NCBI RefSeq assembly: GCF_025917685.1
Contig: NZ_CP089518.1
Span: 2,171,001 to 2,235,000, forward strand
Direction of reading: 5' to 3'
DNA length: 64,000 nt
Origin: Bacillus cereus
Lineage (GTDB): Bacteria > Bacillota > Bacilli > Bacillales > Bacillaceae_G
Shown: in pieces, positions 36,058 to 44,674 of the stretch
Position numbering within the stretch: position 1 is the first letter of the stretch
Layout of the letters: each line of letters opens with the position of its first letter
The notes under the pieces: model-generated
What the model was told of the DNA's origin: nothing
The model's database searches: none
What the model saw: only the letters and a program-made list of their open reading frames with translations
Translations under genes and position numbers: made by a program

Positions 36058-36163
36058 TGTTTGTGAGGAACAAGAAGGTGAGCTTCAATTAAACGAAACT
36101 GATAGGATCTGTGAAAATTGTGCCCAAATTATGCATGAAAAAGGTATTGAAAGAGATGAATAG
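36008..36163 (+). CDS. Small zinc-ribbon-like protein
   Basis: A 51-codon frame from ATG 36008: a basic start MRKWLKKLFSKKRPP, then CIVC and CENC knuckles 20 residues apart, and an acidic end. Two CxxC pairs are unlikely by chance in AT-rich DNA. The RBS is weak (AGGGGG about 14 bp away). It overlaps the 5' part of the antisense integrase fragment by 50 bp, so it may mark the edge of the prophage remnant. Family unknown. Confidence 0.5.
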   Translation: MRKWLKKLFSKKRPPCIVCEEQEGELQLNETDRICENCAQIMHEKGIERDE

Positions 36164-36169
36164 TACTCT

Positions 36170-36778
36170 TTACACCTTATTCCATATATAACAAAGCTGG
36201 TTAGCTTCTGATTCAAGCGCTATTAAATGATCATTATTAATAGAGTCATTCGTATACATTCTATTCTTTTGGATGTTAAGAACCGTATAATTCACATCGT
36301 TATGTTCATTTGAAAATGTTGATTCATTTAATAATGTCAGTGTTGAGTTGATGTTGTATTTATCAATTCGCTCTTTTTTTCCTTTGAAATATAGTTTGAT
36401 TAGATGCGGCTCATCATTAATGAGCAAACCGAGTTCAGGTGATGAGCGGACGATTAAATCATCTGATATCCAATGTGATTTACCTGGATCGAACCAAGAG
36501 ACGTCGTTGTTTTTAATAAATTTTTTGTACTGCTTTATGACATCGATATAGTTTTGCTTTTTCTTTTGATCAACCGTTTGTACTAATGTTTCGAAACATT
36601 CAAAAGGTAGTTCATTTTGATGAAATTTAATAACAGTGTCTCGTAATTGTTTCCAGTAATCAAAAGCTGGTTGGTATTCAGGTTGAGATTTTAGATTTTT
36701 TACAAAGTTTGTTTTAGCTGCACTACTTTTCAGTGTGAAGTCTAAAAATTGTGTAAGTCCTACTTTAATTTCTGCCAT
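36170..36778 (-). CDS. Hypothetical protein in prophage remnant
   Basis: A 202-residue soluble protein, rich in Lys/Asn/Asp, with helices in the first half (FVKNLKSQPEYQPAFDYWKQLR) and strands later (HLIKLYFKGKKERIDKYNIN). ATG 36778 has AAAGGGGG 6 bp upstream. I do not recognise it. Placement between an integrase fragment and a broken yqaJ suggests phage origin, but the gene is intact. Confidence 0.65.
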   Translation of the reverse strand: MAEIKVGLTQFLDFTLKSSAAKTNFVKNLKSQPEYQPAFDYWKQLRDTVIKFHQNELPFECFETLVQTVDQKKKQNYIDVIKQYKKFIKNNDVSWFDPGKSHWISDDLIVRSSPELGLLINDEPHLIKLYFKGKKERIDKYNINSTLTLLNESTFSNEHNDVNYTVLNIQKNRMYTNDSINNDHLIALESEANQLCYIWNKV

Positions 36779-36854
36779 GCTACACCCCCTTTCCAAACAT
36801 TACTAATTCGATAATAGAAAGGAAAATCCTGCATTTTTTAAGGGGGTGAGCTAG

Positions 36855-37022
36855 ATGCTAGAAAACCAGATGTCCATGCACAATGGCTATGGAAAAGCTA
36901 CAAGATGCTATCAGTCGAGTGGTGGATTTTTACAGTAATATCCAGAAGGTGCGGAACCTGAGGGCGTGAATGGGAGCATAAATGAAGTGTTGGAATTGTT
37001 ACAAAAGTATTTGGAGCAATAA
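36855..37022 (+). pseudogene. Broken small phage protein
   Basis: A good RBS and ATG at 36855 lead into a frame stopped at TAA after about 27 codons. A second frame gives AMEKLQDAISRVVDFYSNIQK, and the first frame resumes as GSINEVLELLQKYLEQ before the stop. Helical pieces in two frames point to a frameshifted small gene. Confidence 0.45.
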
Positions 37023-37052
37023 AAAAGGACTCACGGCAATGAGTCCTCATAA
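37021..37052 (+). terminator. Hairpin after the broken phage gene
   Basis: AGGACTCA/TGAGTCCT with a CGGCAA loop; only a weak T-run follows. Confidence 0.5.
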
Positions 37053-37100
37053 AAAATATATGTTGGTATCAGTATACCACGGAAGGTGAGTGAATAGAAC

Positions 37101-37504
37101 ATGCAAGCAAAAGTATTGGTTAACACACTAAACATGGACCACACTAAGTGGTTGCAAGCTATTGGTGGCTCAGATGTTTCTGCAATTGCAGGCAGGTTTA
37201 AATAAATGAAAATCAGCAGTTCAAGTATTCTTTGAAAAAACACAAGCGATTGAAAAGGAAGATGTACAAAGTGAATCGGCATATTTCGGAAACGTTTTGG
37301 AAGAGGTAGTTGCAAAAGAATTTTCCAAGCGTACGAATTTAAAGGTACAACTCAGAAATGCAATCCTGCAGCATCATGAATACCCGTGGATGCTTGCAAA
37401 TGTAGACCGATTGATTGTCGGTGAAAAGATCGGCCTTGAATGCAAAATAGCGAGGATCAAAAGAAGGAAGGTGAACAAAAACGCTATTTGAATAAAAGCT
37501 AGTG
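37101..37504 (+). pseudogene. yqaJ: YqaJ-type viral recombinase (exonuclease), frameshifted
   Basis: Frame 1 (from ATG 37101) gives WLQAIGGSDVSAIAGRF and stops at about 37206. Another frame continues with KSAVQVFFEKTQAIEKEDV, then SESAYFGNVLEEVVAKEF and ILQHHEYPWMLANVDRLI, ending at GLECKIA before a further shift to SEDQKKEGEQKRYLNK. These are the ordered motifs of the lambda-exonuclease-like YqaJ family (IGGSD, the GNxxE segment, D-x-LECK). There are at least two frameshifts, one in-frame stop and a truncation. Confidence 0.75.
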
Positions 37505-37518
37505 GACTAGTTTTTAAC

Positions 37519-37548
37519 ACTCACTGAAATTAAGAATCATAACATACT
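37519..37548 (+). promoter_or_regulatory. Sigma-K-like promoter
   Basis: AC (37519-37520), 17 bp, then CATAACATA fits the AC...CATANNNTA pattern of sigma-K. It lies about 36 bp before the gene at 37584. Confidence 0.5.
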
Positions 37549-37583
37549 TTGTAATAACTTATATGGGAGTGAGTTGAATAATA

Positions 37584-37835
37584 ATGTTTTATTCATATTT
37601 TGATACCCGAGATAGAATGCGTCCGTATGGTACGGCGGGTATTACGTATAGCGGAGCACAAAGTACAATTCAAGCTGTTCAACAAGCGTTACAAGCACAG
37701 CAGCAAATGCAACAAATACAGCAAGGCATGCAACCTTACTATCCATCTATGGAGTATTATTACCCAATGCATCATATTACACCATACGGAATTTCTGTTT
37801 CAACAATTCCATATGGAACTGTATACAATTTATAA
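37584..37835 (+). CDS. Small Gln/Tyr-rich protein, probable spore-surface component
   Basis: An 83-residue protein. A Gln-rich helical stretch (QAVQQALQAQQQMQQIQQ) is followed by a Tyr/Pro/His-rich tail (YYPSMEYYYPMHHITPYG). No cysteines or membrane segment. The RBS is GGGAGTGAG. The composition is like spore-coat proteins and a sigma-K-like promoter precedes it, so a late mother-cell role is inferred. A terminator follows at 37862. Confidence 0.68.
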   Translation: MFYSYFDTRDRMRPYGTAGITYSGAQSTIQAVQQALQAQQQMQQIQQGMQPYYPSMEYYYPMHHITPYGISVSTIPYGTVYNL

Positions 37836-37861
37836 AAATATGCGGGGGAACAAATTATTTA

Positions 37862-37892
37862 TATAAGGGCGCAAGTACAGAGCGCCCTTATA
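37862..37892 (+). terminator. Terminator of the Gln/Tyr-rich gene
   Basis: An 11-bp perfect stem TATAAGGGCGC/GCGCCCTTATA with a 9-nt loop. Confidence 0.75.
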
Positions 37893-38532
37893 AGAAATGA
37901 TTCGTATCTAGGGAACAATTATAAAATTTTAGATATTGGAATGAGAATGTTACAACTTCATGAGTTATATGCAACGTAAGGATTCTTAAGTGGGGGATAT
38001 TATTTTTCCAAAATGAAAGGTGACGATAAGAATGATAAGAGAGGAATTTGGCGAAAATTATTGCCAAGCATTTATAAAATTTTGGTACTTTCCTAAAATG
38101 GCAAAGAGTAACTCTTACCTTACTCCTTGTCCATAAAATACATAAAAATCTTATGTTTATACAGGTGAATAATTTACAATAATAATGTTTGAATATAATG
38201 TTTAATAGGGATTTCGAAAGATGGAATATAATTTGTTACAGGTAGATTGTTGATTTTATAGGGAATTTAGGAGAATGTTATCATCTTATCGACAATAAAA
38301 GGATAATAAAATATGAAATATTGCATATCGTACTGAATGTTGTAATCTATTTAATAATAATAAAATTGAACGGAGGAGAAGGTTGGAAATCCGAGTTGAT
38401 AAAATGGGATAATAGGTATTAGTGATATAATCAGAATTTAAAATGCGAGCTTTGTTTTTTAGTTATACTTTTTCTTCAAGCTGTCTCATGGTAGCACGTT
38501 CTTAAATTTGTAATAGCAACAAATTAGTCTAA
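37893..38532. other. Gene-poor AT-rich stretch
   Basis: No recognised gene. One 34-codon ORF (38032-38136) has AAAGGTG in RBS position and is listed separately. The remainder shows scattered stops in all frames and no clear repeat. Confidence 0.55.
38032..38136 (+). CDS. Possible 34-residue peptide
   Basis: Starts MIREEFGENYCQAFIKFWYF and ends in SYLTPCP. AAAGGTG lies about 10 bp upstream of the ATG. There is no homology I recognise; it may be chance. Confidence 0.25.
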   Translation: MIREEFGENYCQAFIKFWYFPKMAKSNSYLTPCP

Positions 38533-38560
38533 ACCCTTCAAATCTAACTTGCATAATATG
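38533..38560 (+). promoter_or_regulatory. Sigma-K-like promoter of first C1q-like gene
   Basis: AC (38533-38534), 17 bp, CATAATATG (38552-38560). The whole leader is similar to that of the paralogue downstream. Confidence 0.5.
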
Positions 38561-38589
38561 TAGTAGTAGAGTAGAAAGGAGCAATATAT

Positions 38590-39165
38590 ATGTCTTGTTA
38601 TTACTACTGTAAGAATCGTGAGAGTTACAAAAAGAAAAGTCATGATTGTTGTAAAAAAAGAAGTGACTATAATAATAAGTACAGTAAAAAATATGATAAT
38701 TGTTCTTGCAATCATAAGGAGAAAAACCTTGTAAGAGCATCCGCTTTTAGAGCGGTAAATACAGTTGATCAAAACCTTCCAGCCAATACTTTTGTCAAAG
38801 TTTTATTTCAAAATGAACAATTTGATTTAGCGAATGAATATAACCCGGCAACATCAGAGTTTACTCCGAAGACTAGAGGCGTTTATTCCGTAATTGGAAC
38901 GATTGGTTTCTTTCCAAACGATACAAATGTAAACTATAGAGCGCGTGTAGAAGTTCGAGTGAATGGAAATGCGGCAATTGCTATAGATAACGATTTTTTT
39001 GGTCCGATAAATTTTGGGAATGTCGTAAGTGTTTCAACAATACTACAATTACATGCAGGTGATTTTGTTGAGATTTTTGCGCAAAGTAGTATAGATGGAG
39101 TTATTAGTAGTTCAGAAGATGGTTCTCATTTTGAGGCTGCTAGATTTCCATCTCCAATTGTATAA
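38590..39165 (+). CDS. Cys/Lys/Tyr-rich protein with C1q/TNF-like C-terminal domain (copy 1)
   Basis: A 191-residue protein. Residues 1-48 are rich in Cys, Lys, Tyr and Asn (CYYYCKNRE, CCKKRSDYNNKYSKKYDNCSC). From LVRASAFRAV onward lies a jelly-roll domain of the C1q/TNF/BclA-C-terminal style, with strands around NTFVKVLFQNEQFDLANEY, GVYSVIGTIGF and VSTILQLHAGDFVEIFAQ. No signal peptide. AAAGGAG precedes the ATG. C1q-like domains in this genus trimerise on the spore surface (BclA), and the Cys/Tyr/Lys head suits cross-linking. The function is inferred. Confidence 0.78.
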   Translation: MSCYYYCKNRESYKKKSHDCCKKRSDYNNKYSKKYDNCSCNHKEKNLVRASAFRAVNTVDQNLPANTFVKVLFQNEQFDLANEYNPATSEFTPKTRGVYSVIGTIGFFPNDTNVNYRARVEVRVNGNAAIAIDNDFFGPINFGNVVSVSTILQLHAGDFVEIFAQSSIDGVISSSEDGSHFEAARFPSPIV

Positions 39166-39245
39166 ATATTAAACAGGAAAAACTTTTATTAACTCTGCTT
39201 TTCGGTGGAGTTTTTTTAAATTCATAATAGCAATAGCTCGTCCAA

Positions 39246-39273
39246 ACTTTTTAAATTTATTTTGCATAGTATA
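39246..39273 (+). promoter_or_regulatory. Sigma-K-like promoter of second C1q-like gene
   Basis: AC (39246-39247), 17 bp, CATAGTATA (39265-39273), the same geometry as the upstream copy. Confidence 0.5.
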
Positions 39274-39303
39274 CAATAATAGATTTAGAAAGGGGATATA
39301 AAT

Positions 39304-39864
39304 ATGTCTTATTATTATTATTGTAAGCATTGCAATGGCTATAAAAAGACACAGCATACTTGTTGTAAGAAGAGTACAGATTATTACGATAAGTGTTGTG
39401 ATAATGAGAAAGATAAACTTGTAAGGGCATCTGCTTTTAGAGCGGTTAGTACAGTAGATCAAAATGTCACTGCAAATACTTTTGTGAAAGTATTATTCCA
39501 AAATGAACAGTTTGATTTAGCGAATGAATATAATCCAGTAACATCAGATTTTATTCCGAAGACTAGAGGGGTTTATTCTATTATTGGTACAATCAGCTTT
39601 GCACCTAATGATAGTAATACGAATTATAGAGCGCGTGTAGAAATTCGGGTAAATGATAATCCAGCTATAGCGATAGATAATGACTTTTTTGGTCCATCCA
39701 ATTTTGCAAATGTCGTAGCTGTTTCAACAATACTTCAATTACATGCAGGAGATGTAGTTGAAATTTTTGCTGAGAGTGATGTAGATGGACTGATTATACA
39801 AAATGATCCAGGATTTATTAGTACGCATTTTGAAACTGCAAGATTCCCATCTCCAATAAAATAA
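39304..39864 (+). CDS. Cys/Lys/Tyr-rich protein with C1q/TNF-like C-terminal domain (copy 2)
   Basis: A 186-residue tandem paralogue of the gene at 38590. The head is CKHCNGYKKTQHTCCKKSTDYYDKCC-like, shorter by about five residues. The C-terminal domain is nearly the same, including LVRASAFRAV, FVKVLFQNEQFDLANEYNP and TRGVYS. Divergence is concentrated in the head and near the C-terminus. It has its own RBS (AAAGGGG) and a duplicated upstream region, so the duplication included the promoter. A terminator follows. Confidence 0.78.
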   Translation: MSYYYYCKHCNGYKKTQHTCCKKSTDYYDKCCDNEKDKLVRASAFRAVSTVDQNVTANTFVKVLFQNEQFDLANEYNPVTSDFIPKTRGVYSIIGTISFAPNDSNTNYRARVEIRVNDNPAIAIDNDFFGPSNFANVVAVSTILQLHAGDVVEIFAESDVDGLIIQNDPGFISTHFETARFPSPIK

Positions 39865-39895
39865 AAGACATGTTTGTGATTTATGGACTATTTTA

Positions 39896-39928
39896 AAAAA
39901 AGGCTCTACCTTATGGTAGGGCCTTTTA
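39896..39928 (+). terminator. Terminator after the C1q-like pair
   Basis: AAAAAGGCTCTACC/GGTAGGGCCTTTT with a TTAT loop. Confidence 0.85.
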
Positions 39929-39954
39929 GTTAAAGGTGTTAAATTGGTAATATA

Positions 39955-40167
39955 TTAAAATAAGTTCATAAATACTTGATAAGCAACACCTAGAGTTAAT
40001 ACGATAGATAATAGTTTTGCTACCCAACTCGGTGCATTTAAATGTAGTAAAAGGGAATGACATATACTAAATGTAATGCCGAGTGTTAAAAGAATTGCGA
40101 TAAGATATAAAATTAATAGGAAGAAAGGGTGCTCTATGGAGCCAAAGTCAATTTTGGATTGAGTCAT
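39955..40167 (-). CDS. Small two-helix membrane protein
   Basis: A 70-residue protein with two long hydrophobic segments (FFLLILYLIAILLTLGITFSI and WVAKLLSIVLTLGVAYQVF) joined by a short loop. ATG 40167 follows GAGGTAC. The family is not recognised, and it stands alone. Confidence 0.7.
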   Translation of the reverse strand: MTQSKIDFGSIEHPFFLLILYLIAILLTLGITFSICHSLLLHLNAPSWVAKLLSIVLTLGVAYQVFMNLF

Positions 40168-40374
40168 GTGATATGTACCTCGTTTTTGTTAATATATTAG
40201 TATAATAATAAATAACACGAAAAATTGGAATAGTTATGTAATAAGTACTATAAAAGTAAATTTGAAGTTATGGATGGAGTAGATAAAATAATCTTTGAAA
40301 AGACGATACAAAGCTATCATTCGTTTAAGTATCTTTACAGTGGTTTTTGATTAAAGTTTAAGTTCGGTATACAA

Positions 40375-40396
40375 GAACGAGTGTTCTTGGTATACT
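40375..40396 (+). promoter_or_regulatory. LexA (DinR) box in the mepB promoter
   Basis: GAACGAGTGTTC (40375-40386) fits the Gram-positive SOS box core GAACRNRYGTTC. It directly precedes an extended -10 element, TGGTATACT (TATACT at 40391-40396), 25 bp before the mepB ATG. Confidence 0.72.
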
Positions 40397-40420
40397 GAAA
40401 AATAAAAAAGGTGCGTTTAC

Positions 40421-40924
40421 ATGATTGATTTTAGTAATATAGTTGGAAAACTAGATGAAATGATTTACAAACCTAATAATCTATTCGTTACTAACCAAAA
40501 AGAAGAAAAGCAAAACTTAGAATATGCAGGAGGGATATTCCAGCTAAATAATAGAAGTATACGATTTAGAGTATCAAAAATTACACCTAATAAGATTGGA
40601 CAATTTGTTTCTTTTTGGGAAAAGGATGCTTCCATGAAAAATCAGGCATTTTCTTATGATTCGGCTCCTAATCTTTTAGTTATTACTTGTATAGCGGATA
40701 ATAAACTAGGACAATTTATTTTTCCAAAAGAGATTCTTCTAAAAGAAAAAATATTAAAAACTCAAAACCAAAAAGGGAAAATGGCTATGAGGGTTTACCC
40801 TATTTGGGATAAACCTGTAAGTAATCAGGCTAAGAAGAGTCAACTATGGCAACTTCAATATTTTGTCGATTTAAGTGATGCTGAAAATGTAGCTATAGAT
40901 AAATTGTTAAAGTTATATTCATAG
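40421..40924 (+). CDS. mepB: MepB family protein
   Basis: A 167-residue soluble protein of the MepB family. Signatures are EYAGGIFQLNNRSIRFRVSKITPNKIGQFVSFWEK and NKLGQFIFPKEILLKEKIL, then a C-terminal MRVYPIWDKPVSNQAKKSQLWQL. MepB was named from the S. aureus mepRAB multidrug locus, where its role is unknown. No MepA-like pump or MepR regulator is adjacent here. An SOS box in the promoter suggests DNA-damage induction. Confidence 0.88.
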   Translation: MIDFSNIVGKLDEMIYKPNNLFVTNQKEEKQNLEYAGGIFQLNNRSIRFRVSKITPNKIGQFVSFWEKDASMKNQAFSYDSAPNLLVITCIADNKLGQFIFPKEILLKEKILKTQNQKGKMAMRVYPIWDKPVSNQAKKSQLWQLQYFVDLSDAENVAIDKLLKLYS

Positions 40925-41209
40925 CGATTAATAAGAAGATGATTTTTTGAAATATTTAATGTTTGTATGGGGGATCTTCGGAAATATGAACAGGGTAATG
41001 GTAAGTAAAGAATAAAAAAAGAGCATACAAATAAAGTATACTCAAAAGAAAGATAGGTTTTATGAGTGGAGTACCTCCATACGATAATATATGCTCATTT
41101 CATTAATATGTGTAGAATATCAACGAAATATCAATAGAATATCAATTAATGAGTTATTTTAGTTTTTTATTATCGAACGGTTCGAAATGAAAAATCACAA
41201 ATAATATGC

Positions 41210-41404
41210 TTAACAATTTGATAATGATCGGACTTCAGTTATATATTTCTTGAAGTCTGGATATTGAGATACAGTCTGGCAGCTAGTGGTGAGTAGTTGA
41301 TTAATTAAAGATACGTTTGTAATTACTTCTTCGCAAGGACCGAAGAATGTAATTTTTAATTTTGAGTTTGGGGGAACTTTGAATACGATAGGGGTTTTTT
41401 TCAT
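41210..41404 (-). CDS. Small hypothetical protein
   Basis: A 64-residue protein, MKKTPIVFKVPPNSKLKITFFGPCEE, with three cysteines. There is no signal peptide or membrane segment. AAGGAGCTG precedes the ATG. It is divergent from the gene at 41698. The family is not recognised; the strong RBS and position suggest it is real. Confidence 0.6.
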   Translation of the reverse strand: MKKTPIVFKVPPNSKLKITFFGPCEEVITNVSLINQLLTTSCQTVSQYPDFKKYITEVRSLSNC

Positions 41405-41697
41405 GAAATCAGCTCCTTAGTATAGAAGGTTATGTGTTAATCTTCTTTTGATTATGAAGACATATAAATACAATATGTAAATTTAGTGTAGTTGCTTAGT
41501 ATAGATGCCGTATTGGTACATGGATTCTCATTCCAGCATAATACTTGAAGTTAGGAAAGAAACATAGCATACTTTTCTTAAATTGCTTCATTATTATAAA
41601 TAGTGAACGTAAGAAAAATAATATAAATGCCTTATGCAATTTAAAAATCATTACATATTATGATAATGAGAATTGTATAAGGAGGTAGAATGAAAGA

Positions 41698-42306
41698 GTG
41701 GAAGAAAATGTACAAGTTGAGCTTTCACCACCGTGGATTACGTATTTTAATGAGCTTAAAAATTCTATAGGTGCTGATCCGACTGTAACAGTGGGTCCGC
41801 TTATTCCAGTTGGTGGGAACTTTATTATTTTAGTACAAGCTATGAGCGATGAAAAAGCGATAGCATTAGCTACGCTTTTAAAACCTTTCGTGGAATTTGG
41901 AAATGTAAGTGTAACGGTTGTTGTTAGTAACGAAGAAAGTGTGATTGTAAATCCGCTTCCATGTCCACTAGATGCATTTGAAATTGCACATTTATTTCAA
42001 GTAGCATTAGAAAATAATCCTTATTTTCAACAAGTTGTTGTACAACCACAGCTACCAGGTGGAGCGAATGTTATTTTTCCAGTTTTTGCTGCGAAAGTTA
42101 TTCAATTTTTTAACGATGATATTTCAAACCTTTGCCAAACGTTTACAGGTGTTGCTGCCAATGTATTTCATGATGTAATGAACGACGTTGTGTGCGATAT
42201 CCCTATTTTATTTTCTACAAGCTGCGTTACAAGCACTGGTGATGTACGATTTGTTAGTGGAGGGAATATACAAAATCAGGATATAACACCAAAACTGTAT
42301 TATTAA
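41698..42306 (+). CDS. Hypothetical beta-rich protein
   Basis: A 202-residue protein with two similar halves of hydrophobic strands and helices (FIILVQAMSDEKAIALATLLKPFV; VIFPVFAAKVIQFF) and five cysteines, mostly in the second half. No signal peptide is evident. It starts with GTG at 41698, with AAGGAGG about 11 bp upstream. An out-of-frame ATG at 41691 closer to the RBS would give only a short product, so the start is uncertain. Not recognised. Confidence 0.65.
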   Translation: MEENVQVELSPPWITYFNELKNSIGADPTVTVGPLIPVGGNFIILVQAMSDEKAIALATLLKPFVEFGNVSVTVVVSNEESVIVNPLPCPLDAFEIAHLFQVALENNPYFQQVVVQPQLPGGANVIFPVFAAKVIQFFNDDISNLCQTFTGVAANVFHDVMNDVVCDIPILFSTSCVTSTGDVRFVSGGNIQNQDITPKLYY

Positions 42307-42675
42307 AATGTGAAAAGACATTTTCCTGAATCGAAAATGTCTTTTTCTTGTACATAAAGAAAAAAATAACTAGACAGCTTTTATTATTTAGCTGCCTAGT
42401 TACAGGGAGATTGAAAAATATTGGAGGTCAGTCATGAGTGTAAGCTAAAATAGCTTACATATAGTATGCACACTATTTATAGTTTTATCCCGATATTAAT
42501 AGTAAGAAAGTTAAATTTGTCTATTTAATTTAAAGAAAAATATTCTAGATAGGTTCTATATTTTGAAAAAATGATGAGATTATATTTATTTATTTTATGG
42601 AGAGTTTGTATTAGGCATATGAGTCTAACAATAATACAAGCTTTGAATAGGATAATAAAAAGGAGTTGATTAGTA
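42307..42675. other. Intergenic region with two hairpins
   Basis: A terminator lies at 42313-42348 (AAAAGACATTTT/AAAATGTCTTTT). A second stem, AACTAGACAGCT/AGCTGCCTAGTT at 42368-42401 (one mismatched pair), has no T-run. The rest is AT-rich leader of the lysozyme gene. Confidence 0.7.
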
Positions 42676-43671
42676 ATGGGTTATATTGTAGATATTTCGA
42701 AATGGAATGGAAATATTAATTGGGATATTGCAGCGCCTCAGCTAGATTTAGTTATTGCTAGAGTTCAAGATGGTTCGAATACGGTCGATTTTATGTATCA
42801 AGGTTATGTGAAGGAAATGAAGAAGCGTAGTATCCCATTTGGGAATTATGCATTTTGCCGTTTTATATCTATTTCAGATGCAAAAAAAGAAGCGCAAGAT
42901 TTTTGGAATCGTGGCGATAAAAACGCTAAATTTTGGGTGGCAGATGTAGAAGTTCAAACAATGGTAGATATGCAAGGCGGGAGTCAAGCATTTATTGATG
43001 AATTACGCCGATTAGGTGCAAAAAAAATTGGTTTATATGTAGGACATCACACTTATGTATCATTTGGAGCTCGCAATATTGATGCTGATTTTATTTGGAT
43101 TCCTCGTTACGGAGGGAATAAACCCGCATATCCTTGTGATATTTGGCAATATACTGATTCAGGAAATGTTCCTGGTATTGGAAAATGTGATTTAAATCAA
43201 TTAATTGGGAATAAAAATCTTTTTTGGTTTATAGGTTCAGATCAAACAAATCAATCTAGTATTGGAGATAGTAAGCAACCAAATGGAATTGGTATTGCAG
43301 TTTCAAAATATGATGATGGATACGGTATTAATTTATATGAGAATCCTGCGAATCCACAGTTTACAGGAAGACTTACGAAAAAAATCCCATATATAATCTA
43401 TAAAGGTTATTGGGGAGGTGGTGAAAAAGATATGATTTGTTTAGGTGGAGAACAACAGTGGGCTAAGTTAGAGCATTTTAATGTGCAATGGTATTATGCA
43501 TATTCAAAATACACACCTGGATATGAAATTAGAACGTACGATGGACCAAACGGGAATGATACAGGTGCGGTCGATGGGAAAATTCCTTATCGTATTTGGA
43601 ATCGTCAGGGTGGATATGTAGATATAGGTGGAAACAAATGGATCAAAGAAGAACATGTGCAGATTAAATGA
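42676..43671 (+). CDS. GH25 lysozyme (N-acetylmuramidase), endolysin-like
   Basis: A 331-residue protein. Residues 1-190 form a glycoside hydrolase family 25 barrel: [12 protein letters not shown] at the start, [14 protein letters not shown], the acidic pair WVADVEVQ and [19 protein letters not shown]. The remaining ~130 residues resemble a C-terminal wall-binding repeat found on Bacillus lysins ([30 protein letters not shown]), with two half-repeats. There is no signal peptide, as for a phage endolysin or spore-associated enzyme. AAAAGGAG precedes the ATG. Confidence 0.85.
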   Translation: MGYIVDISKWNGNINWDIAAPQLDLVIARVQDGSNTVDFMYQGYVKEMKKRSIPFGNYAFCRFISISDAKKEAQDFWNRGDKNAKFWVADVEVQTMVDMQGGSQAFIDELRRLGAKKIGLYVGHHTYVSFGARNIDADFIWIPRYGGNKPAYPCDIWQYTDSGNVPGIGKCDLNQLIGNKNLFWFIGSDQTNQSSIGDSKQPNGIGIAVSKYDDGYGINLYENPANPQFTGRLTKKIPYIIYKGYWGGGEKDMICLGGEQQWAKLEHFNVQWYYAYSKYTPGYEIRTYDGPNGNDTGAVDGKIPYRIWNRQGGYVDIGGNKWIKEEHVQIK

Positions 43672-43816
43672 TGTTAAAAGATCGGCTTCATGCTAGCTTT
43701 TAGTGTTTAATAAAGCTTACACCTGACATGAAGAGAAATACTTGCGGAAAACACATTAATTTCACAATAGCGTTGTATAGTTCCTAATATACAATTATCA
43801 AAGTGAGGTATTTGAA

Positions 43817-44668
43817 TTGAAAAAGAATAAGCTATTTATGGGAACTATTATTACGTGTATGGCGCTAGCATTGTCTGCGTGTGGTTCCTCAGAAAATGTT
43901 GCAACATCAAAAGTAGGAAACGTGACAGAGAAAGAGTTAAGTAAAGAATTAAGGCAAACATATGGAAAAAGTACTTTATCTCAAATGATGTTAAATAAGG
44001 CATTGCTAGATAAATATAAAGTTTCAGATGAAGAAGCTAAAAAACAAGTAGACGCAGCGAAGGAACAAATGGGTGACAAGTTTAAAGTGGCTTTAGAGCA
44101 AGTAGGGTTAAAAAATGAAGATGAACTAAAAGAGAAAATGAAGCCAGAAATTGCACTTGAGAAAGCGATTAGAGCGACTGTCACAGATAAAGATGTGAAA
44201 GATAACCATAAACCTGAAATGAAGGTAAGTCACATTTTAGTGAAAGATGAAAAAACTGCGAAAGAAGTAAAAGAGAAAATAAATAATGGTGAAGATTTTA
44301 CTGCTTTAGCGAAACAATATTCGGAAGATACTGGTTCAAAGGAACAAGGCGGAGAAATAGCTGGTTTTGCTCCTGGTCAAACTGTGAAAGAATTTGAAGA
44401 AGCTGCGTATAAATTAGATGCAGGACAAGTAAGTGAACCAATAAAAACATCTTATGGTTATCATATAATAAAAGTGACGGATAAAAAAGAATTGAAACCA
44501 TTTGATGAAGTAAAAGATACGATTCGAAAAGATTTAGAACAACAAAGACTGCAAGATGCGACAGGTAAATGGAAACAACAAGTAATCAATGATCTATTGA
44601 AAGAAGCGGATATTAAAGTAACAGATAAAGAATTTAAAGATACATTTAAATTCTTAGATGAGAAATAA
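43817..44668 (+). CDS. prsA: PrsA-type foldase lipoprotein (peptidyl-prolyl isomerase)
   Basis: A 283-residue lipoprotein. The signal peptide ends in the lipobox LSAC, giving an N-terminal Cys22. Residues about 130-225 form a parvulin domain (KVSHILVKDEKTAKEV, FTALAKQYSEDTGS, GGEIAGFAPGQ, YGYHIIKVTDKK). It folds exported proteins at the outer face of the membrane. The cereus group has several PrsA paralogues, and this is one of them. It starts with TTG behind GTGAGG. It is flanked by terminators, so monocistronic. Confidence 0.92.
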   Translation: MKKNKLFMGTIITCMALALSACGSSENVATSKVGNVTEKELSKELRQTYGKSTLSQMMLNKALLDKYKVSDEEAKKQVDAAKEQMGDKFKVALEQVGLKNEDELKEKMKPEIALEKAIRATVTDKDVKDNHKPEMKVSHILVKDEKTAKEVKEKINNGEDFTALAKQYSEDTGSKEQGGEIAGFAPGQTVKEFEEAAYKLDAGQVSEPIKTSYGYHIIKVTDKKELKPFDEVKDTIRKDLEQQRLQDATGKWKQQVINDLLKEADIKVTDKEFKDTFKFLDEK

Positions 44669-44674
44669 GGTTTA

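Noticed and set aside
42368..42401. AACTAGACAGCT/AGCTGCCTAGTT as a terminator
   Set aside because: No T-run follows, and a proper terminator lies just upstream at 42313.
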